A DNA stretch of 64,000 bases from assembly GCF_038096175.1 (NCBI RefSeq), contig NZ_CP151099.1, positions 3,040,501 through 3,104,500 on the forward strand, written 5' to 3'. Shown here in pieces: positions 29,040 through 37,874 of the stretch (position 1 is its first letter; each line of letters begins with the position of its first letter). A program made the translations under genes and the position numbers. The stretch is from Nostoc sp. UHCC 0302 (GTDB lineage: Bacteria > Cyanobacteriota > Cyanobacteriia > Cyanobacteriales > Nostocaceae). The notes under the pieces are model-generated. The model worked only from the letters and a program-made list of their open reading frames with translations. It did no database searches and was not told the DNA's origin.

Positions 29040-30626
29040 ATTTCAGTCCCCTTGCGGGGTAATAGGTTTTGGAAACTTTCCGCCACAATCAAGAAAGTGC
29101 GATCGCTCGTGTTTCAGTCCCCTTGCGGGGTAATAGGTTTTGGAAACCTCCTGACGGCGAAGCACAAGCTAAAGATTTAAAGGTTTCAGTCCCCTTGCGG
29201 GGTAATAGGTTTTGGAAACAGTGGGGATAGAATTTGATGAGGCGATCGCGGAACTCGTTTCAGTCCCCTTGCAGGGTAATAGGTTTTGGAAACTCCAGGG
29301 TGTAGAAAAATTATTTCACTGCCAGAGGATTAGTTTCAGTCCCCTTGCGGGGTAATAGGTTTTGGAAACGAATTATGCTTAGTCCTAAACCTGTTGAGGG
29401 TTCCTGTTTCAGTCCCCTTGCGGGGTAATAGGTTTTGGAAACTGCCTGACGTAGTGTTGCTTTCTCCTGCTGAATGTCAATGTTTCAGTCCCCTTGCGGG
29501 GTAATAGGTTTTGGAAACCAGCTGATGAGATTATTGCAGCTAACCCCCAGGTGGTTTCAGTCCCCTTGCGGGGTAATAGGTTTTGGAAACTATTCAGTCA
29601 ACTAAAAGGTTTTCAACTATGGCTTATGTTGTTTCAGTCCCCTTGCGGGGTAATAGGTTTTGGAAACGGACTGAGGCGGGCATTAAGTTGCTTGGGTCAC
29701 GTGTGTTTCAGTCCCCTTGCGGGGTAATAGGTTTTGGAAACCCAGTAGACGCGGCATTATTTGCGATTTGTCTTTTGTTTCAGTCCCCTTGCGGGGTAAT
29801 AGGTTTTGGAAACGTGGCCGGATATTTCCTAAATCCAGTAAATTGACGTTTCAGTCCCCTTGCGGGGTAATAGGTTTTGGAAACTTAGGGATTTACGCGC
29901 GGTGTTAGAGGTTAGAACTCTTCGTTTCAGTCCCCTTGCGGGGTAATAGGTTTTGGAAACTTTGGAATAAACGCATTACAGGATATCAACTCAATGTTTC
30001 AGTCCCCTTGCGGGGTAATAGGTTTTGGAAACCCACGCCAGATGCACCCGCCGGAACGCAATTAAAGCATGTTTCAGTCCCCTTGCGGGGTAATAGGTTT
30101 TGGAAACTATTAACAACTCCAACAAGAGCAGAGTTAATTAGAATGTTTCAGTCCCCTTGCGGGGTAATAGGTTTTGGAAACCTTGACTTCTGGAATTAAT
30201 CCAAAGCTTGCTAAATGTTTCAGTCCCCTTGCGGGGTAATAGGTTTTGGAAACCCATCTGAAGCTAATAGGATAGTCGTGTTTTTTGGGTTTCAGTCCCC
30301 TTGCGGGGTAATAGGTTTTGGAAACTTTATGGAAATTTTTTATGAAGGATTCGCTTGTGTTATGTTTCAGTCCCCTTGCGGGGTAATAGGTTTTGGAAAC
30401 ATTAAAAGTAGCAATAGAAGAATTAATAAGCAGATGTTTCAGTCCCCTTGCGGGGTAATAGGTTTTGGAAACCCAGCTGTTGGGTAAATCTGCCTATCCC
30501 AGGCTTCTTAAGGCTAGGAGTTTCAGTCCCCTTGCGGGGTAATAGGTTTTGGAAACTATCCGGCTCATTGGTTAGGTTGACTTTGAATTGTTTCAGTCCC
30601 CTTGCGGGGTAATAGGTTTTGGAAAC
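29040..30626 (-). CRISPR. CRISPR array 2: 22 repeats
   Basis: Repeat of 37 bp, plus strand GTTTCAGTCCCCTTGCGGGG then TAATAGGTTTTGGAAAC. Starts: 29040, 29111, 29183, 29257, 29333, 29406, 29482, 29554, 29631, 29705, 29777, 29848, 29924, 29996, 30071, 30145, 30217, 30289, 30364, 30436, 30520, 30590. Spacers are 34-47 bp. The distal repeat lacks the first G, and the repeat at 29257 has one substitution (gcaggg). Leader on the right; transcription on the minus strand, away from cas2. This array directly follows the cas gene cluster and is probably its native array. Confidence 0.98.
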
Positions 30627-30874
30627 GGCTCGGTCTGAAACTGTTACAGAGCAGGCTTCCTGGAAAGGTTTTTGACGGATCGAAAAATAAGGTCATTTTC
30701 GGCCGCTCTTATTGCAAGTAATTTGCAACTTTCCCGATTACTGAAACGCTGTAATTATTCACTTGTCAAGGTTCTGGCGATTTTGGCAGATCCCCAGGGT
30801 TTTAGCCCCCGCTTCGACTTGCCAAACATCAAGCTGATTACATAATCATAAAACTATTGTTTGCTCTTGTCGAG
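30627..30874 (-). promoter_or_regulatory. CRISPR leader of array 2 (overlaps cas2 3' end)
   Basis: A 248-base block like the other three leaders but the most divergent of them. The conserved block runs 29 bases into the cas2 coding end (30846-30874): the shared 'tgtcgag' lies inside cas2 codons for I-P-R-Q. The same sequence sits next to the other leaders without cas2. Confidence 0.85.
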
Positions 30875-31139
30875 GAATTTCAGAACCGTATGTAATTGTT
30901 CGCTTGATTGCGCCCGCATCAAGTACATACAATCGTACCGAATCCTCTTCAGGCTTAACCAGTTTTTCTATTTTGGTCTGGAGTGTCGCAAATTGTATCG
31001 CTGTTAAAAAACACTCAAAAACGCTGTACTGTGTCCATTTACCATAGCCAGACAACATTTTATGTAAACGAGTGCGACGTTTATTTGCAGCTTTGTTATC
31101 AGGCAGGTCATAAATTATTAAATAAAACAGAGTAGTCAT
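30846..31139 (-). CDS. cas2: CRISPR-associated Cas2
   Basis: 97 residues, usual Cas2 length. It opens 'MTTLFYLIIYDLPDNKAANK' with the conserved Asp after the first strand, then 'RTRLHKMLSGYGKWTQYSVFEC' as in the ferredoxin-like core. With Cas1 it forms the integrase that inserts new spacers at the leader end. It is the last gene of the cas operon, 25 bases after cas1. Its final codons lie within the conserved leader block. Confidence 0.97.
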   Translation of the reverse strand: MTTLFYLIIYDLPDNKAANKRRTRLHKMLSGYGKWTQYSVFECFLTAIQFATLQTKIEKLVKPEEDSVRLYVLDAGAIKRTITYGSEIPRQEQTIVL

Positions 31140-31164
31140 TGTCAGATTTTTCGATAAATGATGA

Positions 31165-32142
31165 TTAACGCAAAGCTAAAGCCTTATATGGAATCCCTTC
31201 CTGTAAATGCCGAGACAGTAATCGAGCTTGTAATTCAATAGCTCGTCGATAAGTGCATCTGTACTCAAAAACTGGATGTTTAAATTCATCATTCATTTTG
31301 CGCTCGAATGCCTGTAAGAAAGTTTTTCTCGCAGTATCCTTGAGGCGATATGCGCCTAAACTTTCATTAAAATCGTCAGGTTGAATTTCATGTTTATGCA
31401 ATACAGCTAACACTACATTGTCAGCGATCAATGAGCGAAACTCTTCCATGAGATCCAACACTATTGCGGGCTGACCATGATGGACTTCATGTAAATAACC
31501 AATATAAGGATCTAACCCAGCAACATGAACCGCAGCTGTTACTTGAACTCGCAACAAACCATAAGCAAAACTGAGCAACGAGTTCACTGGGTCAGTAGGC
31601 GGACGGCGATTTCGACCAGTAAATGTCCATTGTTTTCCAACCATCCGTGGCCAACAAGCAAAATACTCTCGTGCAGCTAAACCTTCAATTCCTCTGACCT
31701 GATCTATAGTTTTTTGGCTTTTAACAAGACTTTTACGTTCTTTAAGAGGATTATTTCGTTCATTATGACGATATAAAACTTGATATTGGTTATGAATTTT
31801 GGCTGTCACAATTGCTTTGACTAATTCTAAACGTCCGACGGGATCGCTATATAGTTTATATTGTGCTAATCGCAATTGACCGTTGCGCGAATAACCAGGA
31901 AGCGCAGAACCCAGATATTTACCAAAGCTAGAAAGATAGTGAACAGGCATACCCAGTTCCAAAGCATACACTAGAGCATCTCCTGTGACTTGAGGGTTGC
32001 CCATCAAGACAACTTGTTCAACAGTTTGGGCTGCAACAGTCTGTTTTTTCCAAGAACCATCTGATTGTTTGAGAGCAACATTAAAAGCCTCATAATTCTT
32101 GCTCAAAACGGCATCAGCTTGAGTTACGTAAAGTACTGACAT
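31165..32142 (-). CDS. cas1: CRISPR-associated Cas1 integrase
   Basis: 325 residues. The C-terminal catalytic helix bundle carries the expected metal ligands: Glu in 'GIEGLAAREYF', His in 'YLHEVHHGQPAIVLDLMEEF' and the acidic pair within the same stretch. The N-terminal beta domain opens 'MSVLYVTQADAVLSKNYEAF'. It catalyses spacer integration with Cas2. No break is visible, so adaptation is probably still possible. It is the only Cas1 in the window and must serve all four arrays unless another lies elsewhere. Confidence 0.97.
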   Translation of the reverse strand: MSVLYVTQADAVLSKNYEAFNVALKQSDGSWKKQTVAAQTVEQVVLMGNPQVTGDALVYALELGMPVHYLSSFGKYLGSALPGYSRNGQLRLAQYKLYSDPVGRLELVKAIVTAKIHNQYQVLYRHNERNNPLKERKSLVKSQKTIDQVRGIEGLAAREYFACWPRMVGKQWTFTGRNRRPPTDPVNSLLSFAYGLLRVQVTAAVHVAGLDPYIGYLHEVHHGQPAIVLDLMEEFRSLIADNVVLAVLHKHEIQPDDFNESLGAYRLKDTARKTFLQAFERKMNDEFKHPVFEYRCTYRRAIELQARLLSRHLQEGIPYKALALR

Positions 32143-32201
32143 TTTAAAGCGCTGGTAATGAGTGGTGGATAAAAATGATTAATCAATTTCTCCTAATGAA
32201 A

Positions 32202-32801
32202 TTAATCATCGGTTTCAGGATTCATTGAACTTCGTAACTGTTTAACTTCAAAAGGTAGACAAATCTCTTTTAAACTGCATGAAAGACACTTTTTAGTGTT
32301 GTCAATTGGCGCAGGCATAGTTCTTTGGGCAGCAAGTTGAGCAAAAGCGATCGCTTGCTCAGTCATTTGCCGTAGCTGCGGTGTTAATGCTACTGTCTGT
32401 CTTCTGCGGTTAGTGTGATAAAAAATCTCACCGTAAGCAAGGCTGCGTCCGGTACGTTCTTCTATACACAAAGCAGCTGCACAAAGTTGAAAATGGTCAT
32501 TAAGATGTTGTGCCATCTTCCCTTTTTTATATTCCACAGGGACAAGCTGACCATTGGATTCTTCAACTGCATCAATGATACCTGCGACCTTTAAGCGATC
32601 ACTCCACACCCATTGCTGTTGATGAATTAGCGTTTCGCCTTCTTGAAATGTTGTTTCTTCGTTAATATTGCGGTGTATGTGACGGCCTAAGATAATATGT
32701 TCGTTATCTGACATCTCACCCAACACATACTCTAAATAGAATCTGCGTGGGCAGTATTCCCAAGCGTTGAGATACGCCAGAGGTAAATAATCTTCAGTCA
32801 T
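32202..32801 (-). CDS. cas4: CRISPR-associated Cas4 nuclease
   Basis: 199 residues with Cas4/RecB features: N-terminal Cys in 'WEYCPRRFYLEYVLGE', 'AGIIDAVEE' and 'VPVEYKKGK' (the D...E-x-K nuclease core), and a C-terminal iron-sulphur cysteine cluster 'KKCLSCSLKEIC'. It trims prespacers and selects PAM-side ends during adaptation. It is separate from Cas1 here, whereas the two are fused in Myxococcus Dev-type loci. Confidence 0.95.
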   Translation of the reverse strand: MTEDYLPLAYLNAWEYCPRRFYLEYVLGEMSDNEHIILGRHIHRNINEETTFQEGETLIHQQQWVWSDRLKVAGIIDAVEESNGQLVPVEYKKGKMAQHLNDHFQLCAAALCIEERTGRSLAYGEIFYHTNRRRQTVALTPQLRQMTEQAIAFAQLAAQRTMPAPIDNTKKCLSCSLKEICLPFEVKQLRSSMNPETDD

Positions 32802-32817
32802 AAGTTGTTAGTCAACT

Positions 32818-33867
32818 TTAGTTATTAAGTTTTTCGCCCTTACCAATTTCCATTTTTTCAATCACACGAGTCTGTCCCATTCCCATAGCTGTTTTCCGTC
32901 CTACTCCAGCAAAATGGGCGAAATGAGCTAGAACTGTAGCAATTTTTGCAGGCTCAGAGTCAAGAAAACGGTATATTATCCAGCCTTGGCTTCCAATTTC
33001 TGCACCGCCTTCTAGCTTTAAAGCCTGGGTTTTTAGTTGGAAAGCAGAGACGAAACTATTCCACTTAATTTCGGGAAATTTTAATTCTGCTGGAGCAAAG
33101 TGATTCCAACGCCGCTGTAGTCCATTAAAAACTAACTCTGGTAATGGAAAAGGCTGTATTGCACCACTCTGCTTAAAGCTAGTAGGAGACACGAATTGTA
33201 GTTTGATAGTGTTTTGGGCTGGAATTTGTACCAATTTTGTAAAATTACTAGTTTGCGAAATATCAATCCATTCGTTTAATCGGCAAGGAACACCTGCTAA
33301 AGTTATTTCACCCCCCAAGTTGCTATGTAATCCCCAAAGCAGCGGCGCTAAAAGTTCCTTTTTCAACAGGGTAACTCTTAGCTGTATCTTTTTTGAAGAA
33401 AAATATTCTACTCCCAGGGTAAAGGGTACACTCTCTTGCTGATGCAGATGTTGAGCTAAAGCAGCATCAGCATTAGCAAACCATTGAAAACATTGAGCAT
33501 GAATTGCTCGTCCTAACGTTGATGGCAATGGTGCAGTAGCGACAAGAGAAATTTGAATTACGTGCAGAGTATTAGTATCGGTTTCAACTCCTGTCATTTC
33601 ATAGGGTTGTTGTTGCCATTCTACGTAACTGCCCTGAGCTATACGCCCGCAGATGAGTTCCATGAGTTTCGGGTACAAACTCAAATCTGGCATTACAGGC
33701 ATAATTTTGGAGACACCAGCATGAGTTTTTAGGGGAATCCAGGCTGGTGCAAGCTCTATTTCTGGCAACCAAGAGATTAATGGTGTTAGGTTAGTTACTG
33801 TTTGTGTGCGCTTGAGAACTAAATTTAATCGGGTTAAAACAGCTTCAGTATCTTTGGTAAATGTCAT
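32818..33867 (-). CDS. cas6: Cas6 endoribonuclease (type I operon)
   Basis: 349 residues with a Cas6 C-terminal half: 'IKLQFVSPTSFKQSGAIQPF', 'LPELVFNGLQRRWNHFAP' and the Gly-rich end 'AGVGRKTAMGMGQTRVIE'. It shares this architecture with the Cas6 at 27783 but ends shortly after the glycine loop. It would cut pre-crRNA and may remain in the type I surveillance complex. Its start overlaps the cas5 stop by about 20 bases, indicating tight coupling in the operon. Confidence 0.9.
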   Translation of the reverse strand: MTFTKDTEAVLTRLNLVLKRTQTVTNLTPLISWLPEIELAPAWIPLKTHAGVSKIMPVMPDLSLYPKLMELICGRIAQGSYVEWQQQPYEMTGVETDTNTLHVIQISLVATAPLPSTLGRAIHAQCFQWFANADAALAQHLHQQESVPFTLGVEYFSSKKIQLRVTLLKKELLAPLLWGLHSNLGGEITLAGVPCRLNEWIDISQTSNFTKLVQIPAQNTIKLQFVSPTSFKQSGAIQPFPLPELVFNGLQRRWNHFAPAELKFPEIKWNSFVSAFQLKTQALKLEGGAEIGSQGWIIYRFLDSEPAKIATVLAHFAHFAGVGRKTAMGMGQTRVIEKMEIGKGEKLNN

Positions 33868-34603
33868 AACGGGCGCTGCTACTTGTAAGTTGCACAGGAA
33901 GAAATCCAGGTTTGATTACTCGGTCTTTATCTAGTTGTGCTTTATCTGTGGAATAGGGATTAATGCGATTAAAGGTAGTTTTCTCACCCAAATCATCCAT
34001 TGGCTGTACTGTAAAGCCAAAGGTAGAATTGTGTTGAAACAGCAGATCAAGAGTTTGTTGGCTGTATTGTGGCAGGTATTGAAAAAAGCAGCCCCGTTTA
34101 CCGAAGTAGTTAATTAGAGAGAATAGTTGTTCTAACTGAGTTAAGCGATCGCTAGGGCCACAACAAATTTGCAGATGACCTTGCATATACACCCATTCTC
34201 GAAACACAAAACCATCTTGCATTGGCAAAGTGGAGCGGCTTTTGTCGGCTTTATCAGCAGTTTGGTCGTAATAACGGAGTTTGTAGCCGTTGCGATTAAC
34301 CACCAACTTTTCAGGTGGCCAAATATGAATACTTAAGTCTCGAATCCAAATAAATTGGCTTTTAATCCATTGGTCAAGGTCACTTTGGTGCTGTCCTCCT
34401 TGACTTTCTAACAGCACTTTTAACAATGCCATTTTAATAGCATAAGGAGTAGGCACAAGGTTAGACCGAGCAGCCATGCTAGTAGCATCGGAACGCTTGA
34501 GAGAGAAGAGGCTAACTGGTTGATAAGTGACAGTCAGCCATTGCTTGGCATTTACTGGTAATTCCTGTTGAGTAGTGTTTGACTTATTCAACCGCTTCGG
34601 CAT
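33845..34603 (-). CDS. cas5: Cas5 (DevS/Cmx5-type) Cascade subunit
   Basis: 252 residues from ATG 34603 (preceded by GGGAGAGCGACA). The N-terminal beta-hairpin 'WLTVTYQPVSLFSLKRSDAT' and the 'SNLVPTPYAIKMALLKVLLE' segment fit Cas5 of DevS type, with 'GKRGCFFQYLP' later. It caps the 5' handle of the crRNA in the type I-B effector. A TTG 30 bases upstream is possible but lies deeper within cas7. Identification rests on position between cas7 and cas6 as well as the motif pattern. Confidence 0.82.
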   Translation of the reverse strand: MPKRLNKSNTTQQELPVNAKQWLTVTYQPVSLFSLKRSDATSMAARSNLVPTPYAIKMALLKVLLESQGGQHQSDLDQWIKSQFIWIRDLSIHIWPPEKLVVNRNGYKLRYYDQTADKADKSRSTLPMQDGFVFREWVYMQGHLQICCGPSDRLTQLEQLFSLINYFGKRGCFFQYLPQYSQQTLDLLFQHNSTFGFTVQPMDDLGEKTTFNRINPYSTDKAQLDKDRVIKPGFLPVQLTSSSARYDIYQRY

Positions 34604-35546
34604 TGTCGCTCTCCCAAGGTTGCGCTCTTTCAATTAGAGTTTCGATTTGTGCAGCAAACTCAGCAATATTCTCGAAATCAAAGCAGAGTATTGTATCTGC
34701 ACCGTTGAGGTTATTTAAGGTATTAGCCAAACTATGAATCTGGCGGTTGTAGCTTGCTTCTAAAGCACTAATCATCGGTGCAGGACAACGGCGGGTACTA
34801 ACAGTAACTACACCTTCAAAATGGTCGGGGTGAGGTAAGTTAGTGTTGCGTTTTGCCCCGTTGGGTTGGAGGTAAGTGTACAAAACACTTTTAAGTAAAG
34901 CATCTAAACGTTTTTTGCGTTCAACAGTATCGATGCTGTAGTTGAAATTATGGGGATTGTAGCCAATACGAAAAGCTTCAATGTTTAAGACAGTTGCATA
35001 CAAACCAGAACTGACTTGTACATTGTAGGGGGTTGGGTTATCTGTACCGTACTTGGCATGGAAGTAACTTTGAGTTTTTACTAAAGTTGGTAAACCTACC
35101 ACCGCACCAAATTCTATCACAGACTCGCGTTTAAGGGTTTGTCCTTTTTTCTCAGTTACCATAAACCCTTCTAAGTCACTGATGCTGCAACGTTGAATAA
35201 CTTTGGCAGTTTTTGTGGTTAAATCGGTATCTTTTTCAGTGAAGATACCGATATTTTTATCAATGTCATAACCAATACGGTCAGGGTTAAATTGCTTACC
35301 GCCTTCTGATAAATTTAGACCTGATTCAATAGCAATACGATGCAAATGCTCTGCTTGAATATGTTTGAGCATATCACCAGAAACACCATTGACCGACTCA
35401 GGCTCATTCATTCCTTTTTGAATAATGTAATAACGACGGGTTAAACTTTGATTGCCTTCGTTACCTTCATTGTTCAAGGCGTGAAGTTGCCAAGACAAAG
35501 AACCACTAATAGAGATTGAGTAAGCTGGGAATTGTGTATTAGTCAT
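34584..35546 (-). CDS. cas7: Cas7 (DevR/Cst2-type) Cascade backbone
   Basis: 320 residues. 'YSISISGSLSWQLHALNNEG' at the start, 'RCSISDLEGFMVTEKKGQTL' and 'RESVIEFGAVVGLPTL' are typical of the DevR/Cas7 autoregulator family. Several copies coat the crRNA guide. The start ATG overlaps the native cas8 stop (ATGACTAA), so the ancestral order cas8-cas7 was translationally coupled before the IS5 insertion. No defect seen. Confidence 0.92.
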   Translation of the reverse strand: MTNTQFPAYSISISGSLSWQLHALNNEGNEGNQSLTRRYYIIQKGMNEPESVNGVSGDMLKHIQAEHLHRIAIESGLNLSEGGKQFNPDRIGYDIDKNIGIFTEKDTDLTTKTAKVIQRCSISDLEGFMVTEKKGQTLKRESVIEFGAVVGLPTLVKTQSYFHAKYGTDNPTPYNVQVSSGLYATVLNIEAFRIGYNPHNFNYSIDTVERKKRLDALLKSVLYTYLQPNGAKRNTNLPHPDHFEGVVTVSTRRCPAPMISALEASYNRQIHSLANTLNNLNGADTILCFDFENIAEFAAQIETLIERAQPWESDNAEAVE

Positions 35547-35681
35547 CGCTTGATTCTCCGGAAATTGCAGTATCGTCTAAATTAATGTCTTGTTCGTCGT
35601 CAGTTTCTAAATCGTTTTCTTTGGGCTTATTCCAACGAGCATATCCATAAGCAATTAAAAGATTAAACTTGTCCGAAATAT

Positions 35682-36730
35682 TAACTTAGGAAAAGAAAAA
35701 TGGTAAAACGTTAGATTGGGCGTCTACCATTTTCCACAATTAGTTATGATTTTAGATTATATACAAAAGTATCCACTACGAACAAAACAGATTTTAGGGA
35801 TTAGTTACGAACAATTGCAATCACTGCTAAATTGCGCCTTAAAACGAAATCGATACATCAAAGCTAAACAAGAGAGTCATAAAATTAGAATTAATGCGGC
35901 TGGTGGTGGTCGTCCCGAAAAGTTATCAACCGAAGAACAAGTATGTTTATGTCTATTTTATCTAAGACAGATGCCAACATTCCAAGTATTAGGAATGCTA
36001 TTTGGTGTTTCCAAAACCGAAGCTAATGATACATTTCACGACTGGATACCAATTCTTCGTGATATATTACCTGCTAGTTTATTAGAACAAGTATCAAATA
36101 ATGAAAGTGATTTACTATTTGTTCAAGAAGTATTAACAAATTTTAGGCTATTAGTCGATAGCTTAGAACAGCCAATATATAGGGATTCTGACCAAAAAGA
36201 GCAACAGAAATATTTTTCTGGAAAGAAGAGACAACATACATTAAAAAGTCTGATAATTGGCATACCAGAAGGCAAAGATATTGTAGAGGTAGAAGTAGGT
36301 GTTCCTGGGCCAACAGCAGATATAAAATTGTTTCGTCAATCTCAAAATAAATTTGATAAATCTCAACCCTTTTCAGGTGATAAAGGCTTTCAAGGAGGTG
36401 AGAATATCACTACTCCTCATAAAAAGAAACCAAAACGAGAATTAACTCAACAGCAAAAAGATGAAAATAAGGCTTTATCTAGTAATCGGATATTCATTGA
36501 ACATTTGATTCGATTACTTAAAATATTCCGCATAGCCTCACAAAGATTTCGCTTAAAGCTTGAGACGTATGAGCAGATTATTTTAACAGTTTGCGGATTA
36601 GTTAGGTTAAGAATTGGTAGCTTAGTTCTGCCAACTTAGCTAGTAGCAAAAATCATAAATTTTTAGAAATTAGGAGTTAATTTTTATGCCTCTAAATTAT
36701 CACTAACTATCTCAAAGCCTTATAACTACG
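35682..36730 (+). mobile_element. IS5-like insertion sequence in cas8
   Basis: About 1049 bases bounded by TAT on each side (35679-35681 and 36731-36733), an apparent 3-base target duplication. Ends are weakly inverted (TAACTTAGG and, reversed, CGTAGTTATAAGG). It holds a single intact transposase opposite in direction to cas8. Boundaries are fixed mainly by the exact restoration of the cas8 frame. Confidence 0.8.
35746..36639 (+). CDS. IS5-family-like DDE transposase
   Basis: 297 residues from ATG 35746 (a TTG 30 bases upstream is less likely). An N-terminal helix-turn-helix region ('LCLFYLRQMPTFQVLGMLFG') precedes a DDE_4-type domain with 'FRLLVDSLEQPIYRD' (first Asp), 'SGDKGFQGGE' (second Asp) and the Glu within 'RIFIEHLIRLLKIFR'. 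Length and order fit IS5/HARBI1-related transposases. It seems intact and may be active. Confidence 0.85.
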   Translation: MILDYIQKYPLRTKQILGISYEQLQSLLNCALKRNRYIKAKQESHKIRINAAGGGRPEKLSTEEQVCLCLFYLRQMPTFQVLGMLFGVSKTEANDTFHDWIPILRDILPASLLEQVSNNESDLLFVQEVLTNFRLLVDSLEQPIYRDSDQKEQQKYFSGKKRQHTLKSLIIGIPEGKDIVEVEVGVPGPTADIKLFRQSQNKFDKSQPFSGDKGFQGGENITTPHKKKPKRELTQQQKDENKALSSNRIFIEHLIRLLKIFRIASQRFRLKLETYEQIILTVCGLVRLRIGSLVLPT

Positions 36731-37874
36731 TATTTACGAAGATATCAAAGTTTTGCCCCAAAGCTTTGAACAGTCTGGCTTTGGAATTTTCGGACAAGTC
36801 TAATTCATCAGATTCTGCATCAGCTTGAGAAACGTGATTATTCAGGAGTTCTTGGCAAAATCGCAAAATCAACTCTGCGTCAAATCGAGCCACCCCATGC
36901 CCACCAGACGGAGGGTTGTACTTACGAAGTTGATCTAGTACTTCTTTGTATTTACTCAATTGGATATCTTGAGGTTCTAGAACAACTACTCGCCAGTCAA
37001 AAACACGATCAGCTATTTTTATGCGTTCAGCAATCCCAAAGCTAAATAAACCCCCAGCAATCAGCCATAAGCTCAACCAATCTGCCTTTTGAGAGTCAAC
37101 TTTATTAGTATCTGCCTTAACTCGGTTAACGCCTTGTACAGAAGTAGGTAGGTAAATTTTTACTGCACTAGCTACCTCTGGCAATTTACGGTTAGTGGCT
37201 TGGGTAAATAATTCCTGGCAACGGTTAGTTTCCGTGTTTAGTTCAAAGTTAATCTCTTCACTAAATGCTTGGAATAGCGCAACCAGTAAAGCACCATAAT
37301 GGTCTTTTAGTTGCCAGCCTAACTGCCACAGTTCGTTATGATTACGATCGTGACGCATGGAAGTCAGAATCACGCCATTTTGCGTACTGGCATGGGGTGG
37401 TTTTGGTGCATCTTCATTCCATTGAGGCTTACCCCTTTGCTGGAATACGTAATCTTTATATAGTTTCCGTTTTTCGCTCTCCTTTGCTGTGTCAAAAAAG
37501 TCTGTCTCTTGGGGAATTTTGCTTGTGTCCGTTTTTTGACCTTTTACTGGTGGAAATGGATTAGTGTAATCAAGCTTTGCGATCGCCTCCAGATTTACAG
37601 CCTGTTTTAAACTGATGCGGTAGCGTGTACCTTCATCTACAAGCCCAACATCGCTTTTTTGATTTGTTTTCCTTAAGGCATACTCAACAAGTTGCACCAA
37701 ACCCAGTAGAAGAAACGTATCAGCATAATTTCCGTATTTTTTGGTGACAAATAAATTCTCTATCATTTAGGCGTATCACCTATGAAAGTTGCGAACTGAA
37801 TAAGATTCTATACCCCGTTGGAAGAGGGGTATTCCAATACCTCAAAGCTTCGTTTATGAGTTCGCAGTAAGTTG

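Larger units (their letters stand above)
35539..37766 (-). pseudogene. cas8: Cas8-like large subunit (MYXAN/Cmx8 type), interrupted by IS
   Basis: The main part (36731-37766) starts 'MIENLFVTKKYGNYADTFLL' and resembles Cmx8/Cas8 of MYXAN-type I-B loci, with 'GVILTSMRHDRNHNELWQLG' and 'WLSLWLIAGGLFSFGIAERI'. It breaks off after 'FDIFVN'. The C-terminus lies beyond the IS (35539-35681): 'ISDKFNLLIAYGYARWNKPK' then an acidic tail ending SGESSDD. Deleting 35682-36730 and one TAT gives a single frame of about 391 codons. Cas8 recognises the PAM and recruits Cas3, so this insertion should stop DNA interference unless the 345-residue piece still works. Confidence 0.85.

Noticed and set aside
26605-30487. 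Series of short open frames across CRISPR arrays 1 and 2 with repeated 'QSPCGVI' peptides
   Set aside because: They are translations of the repeats and spacers, not genes. The same holds for frames in arrays 3 and 4.
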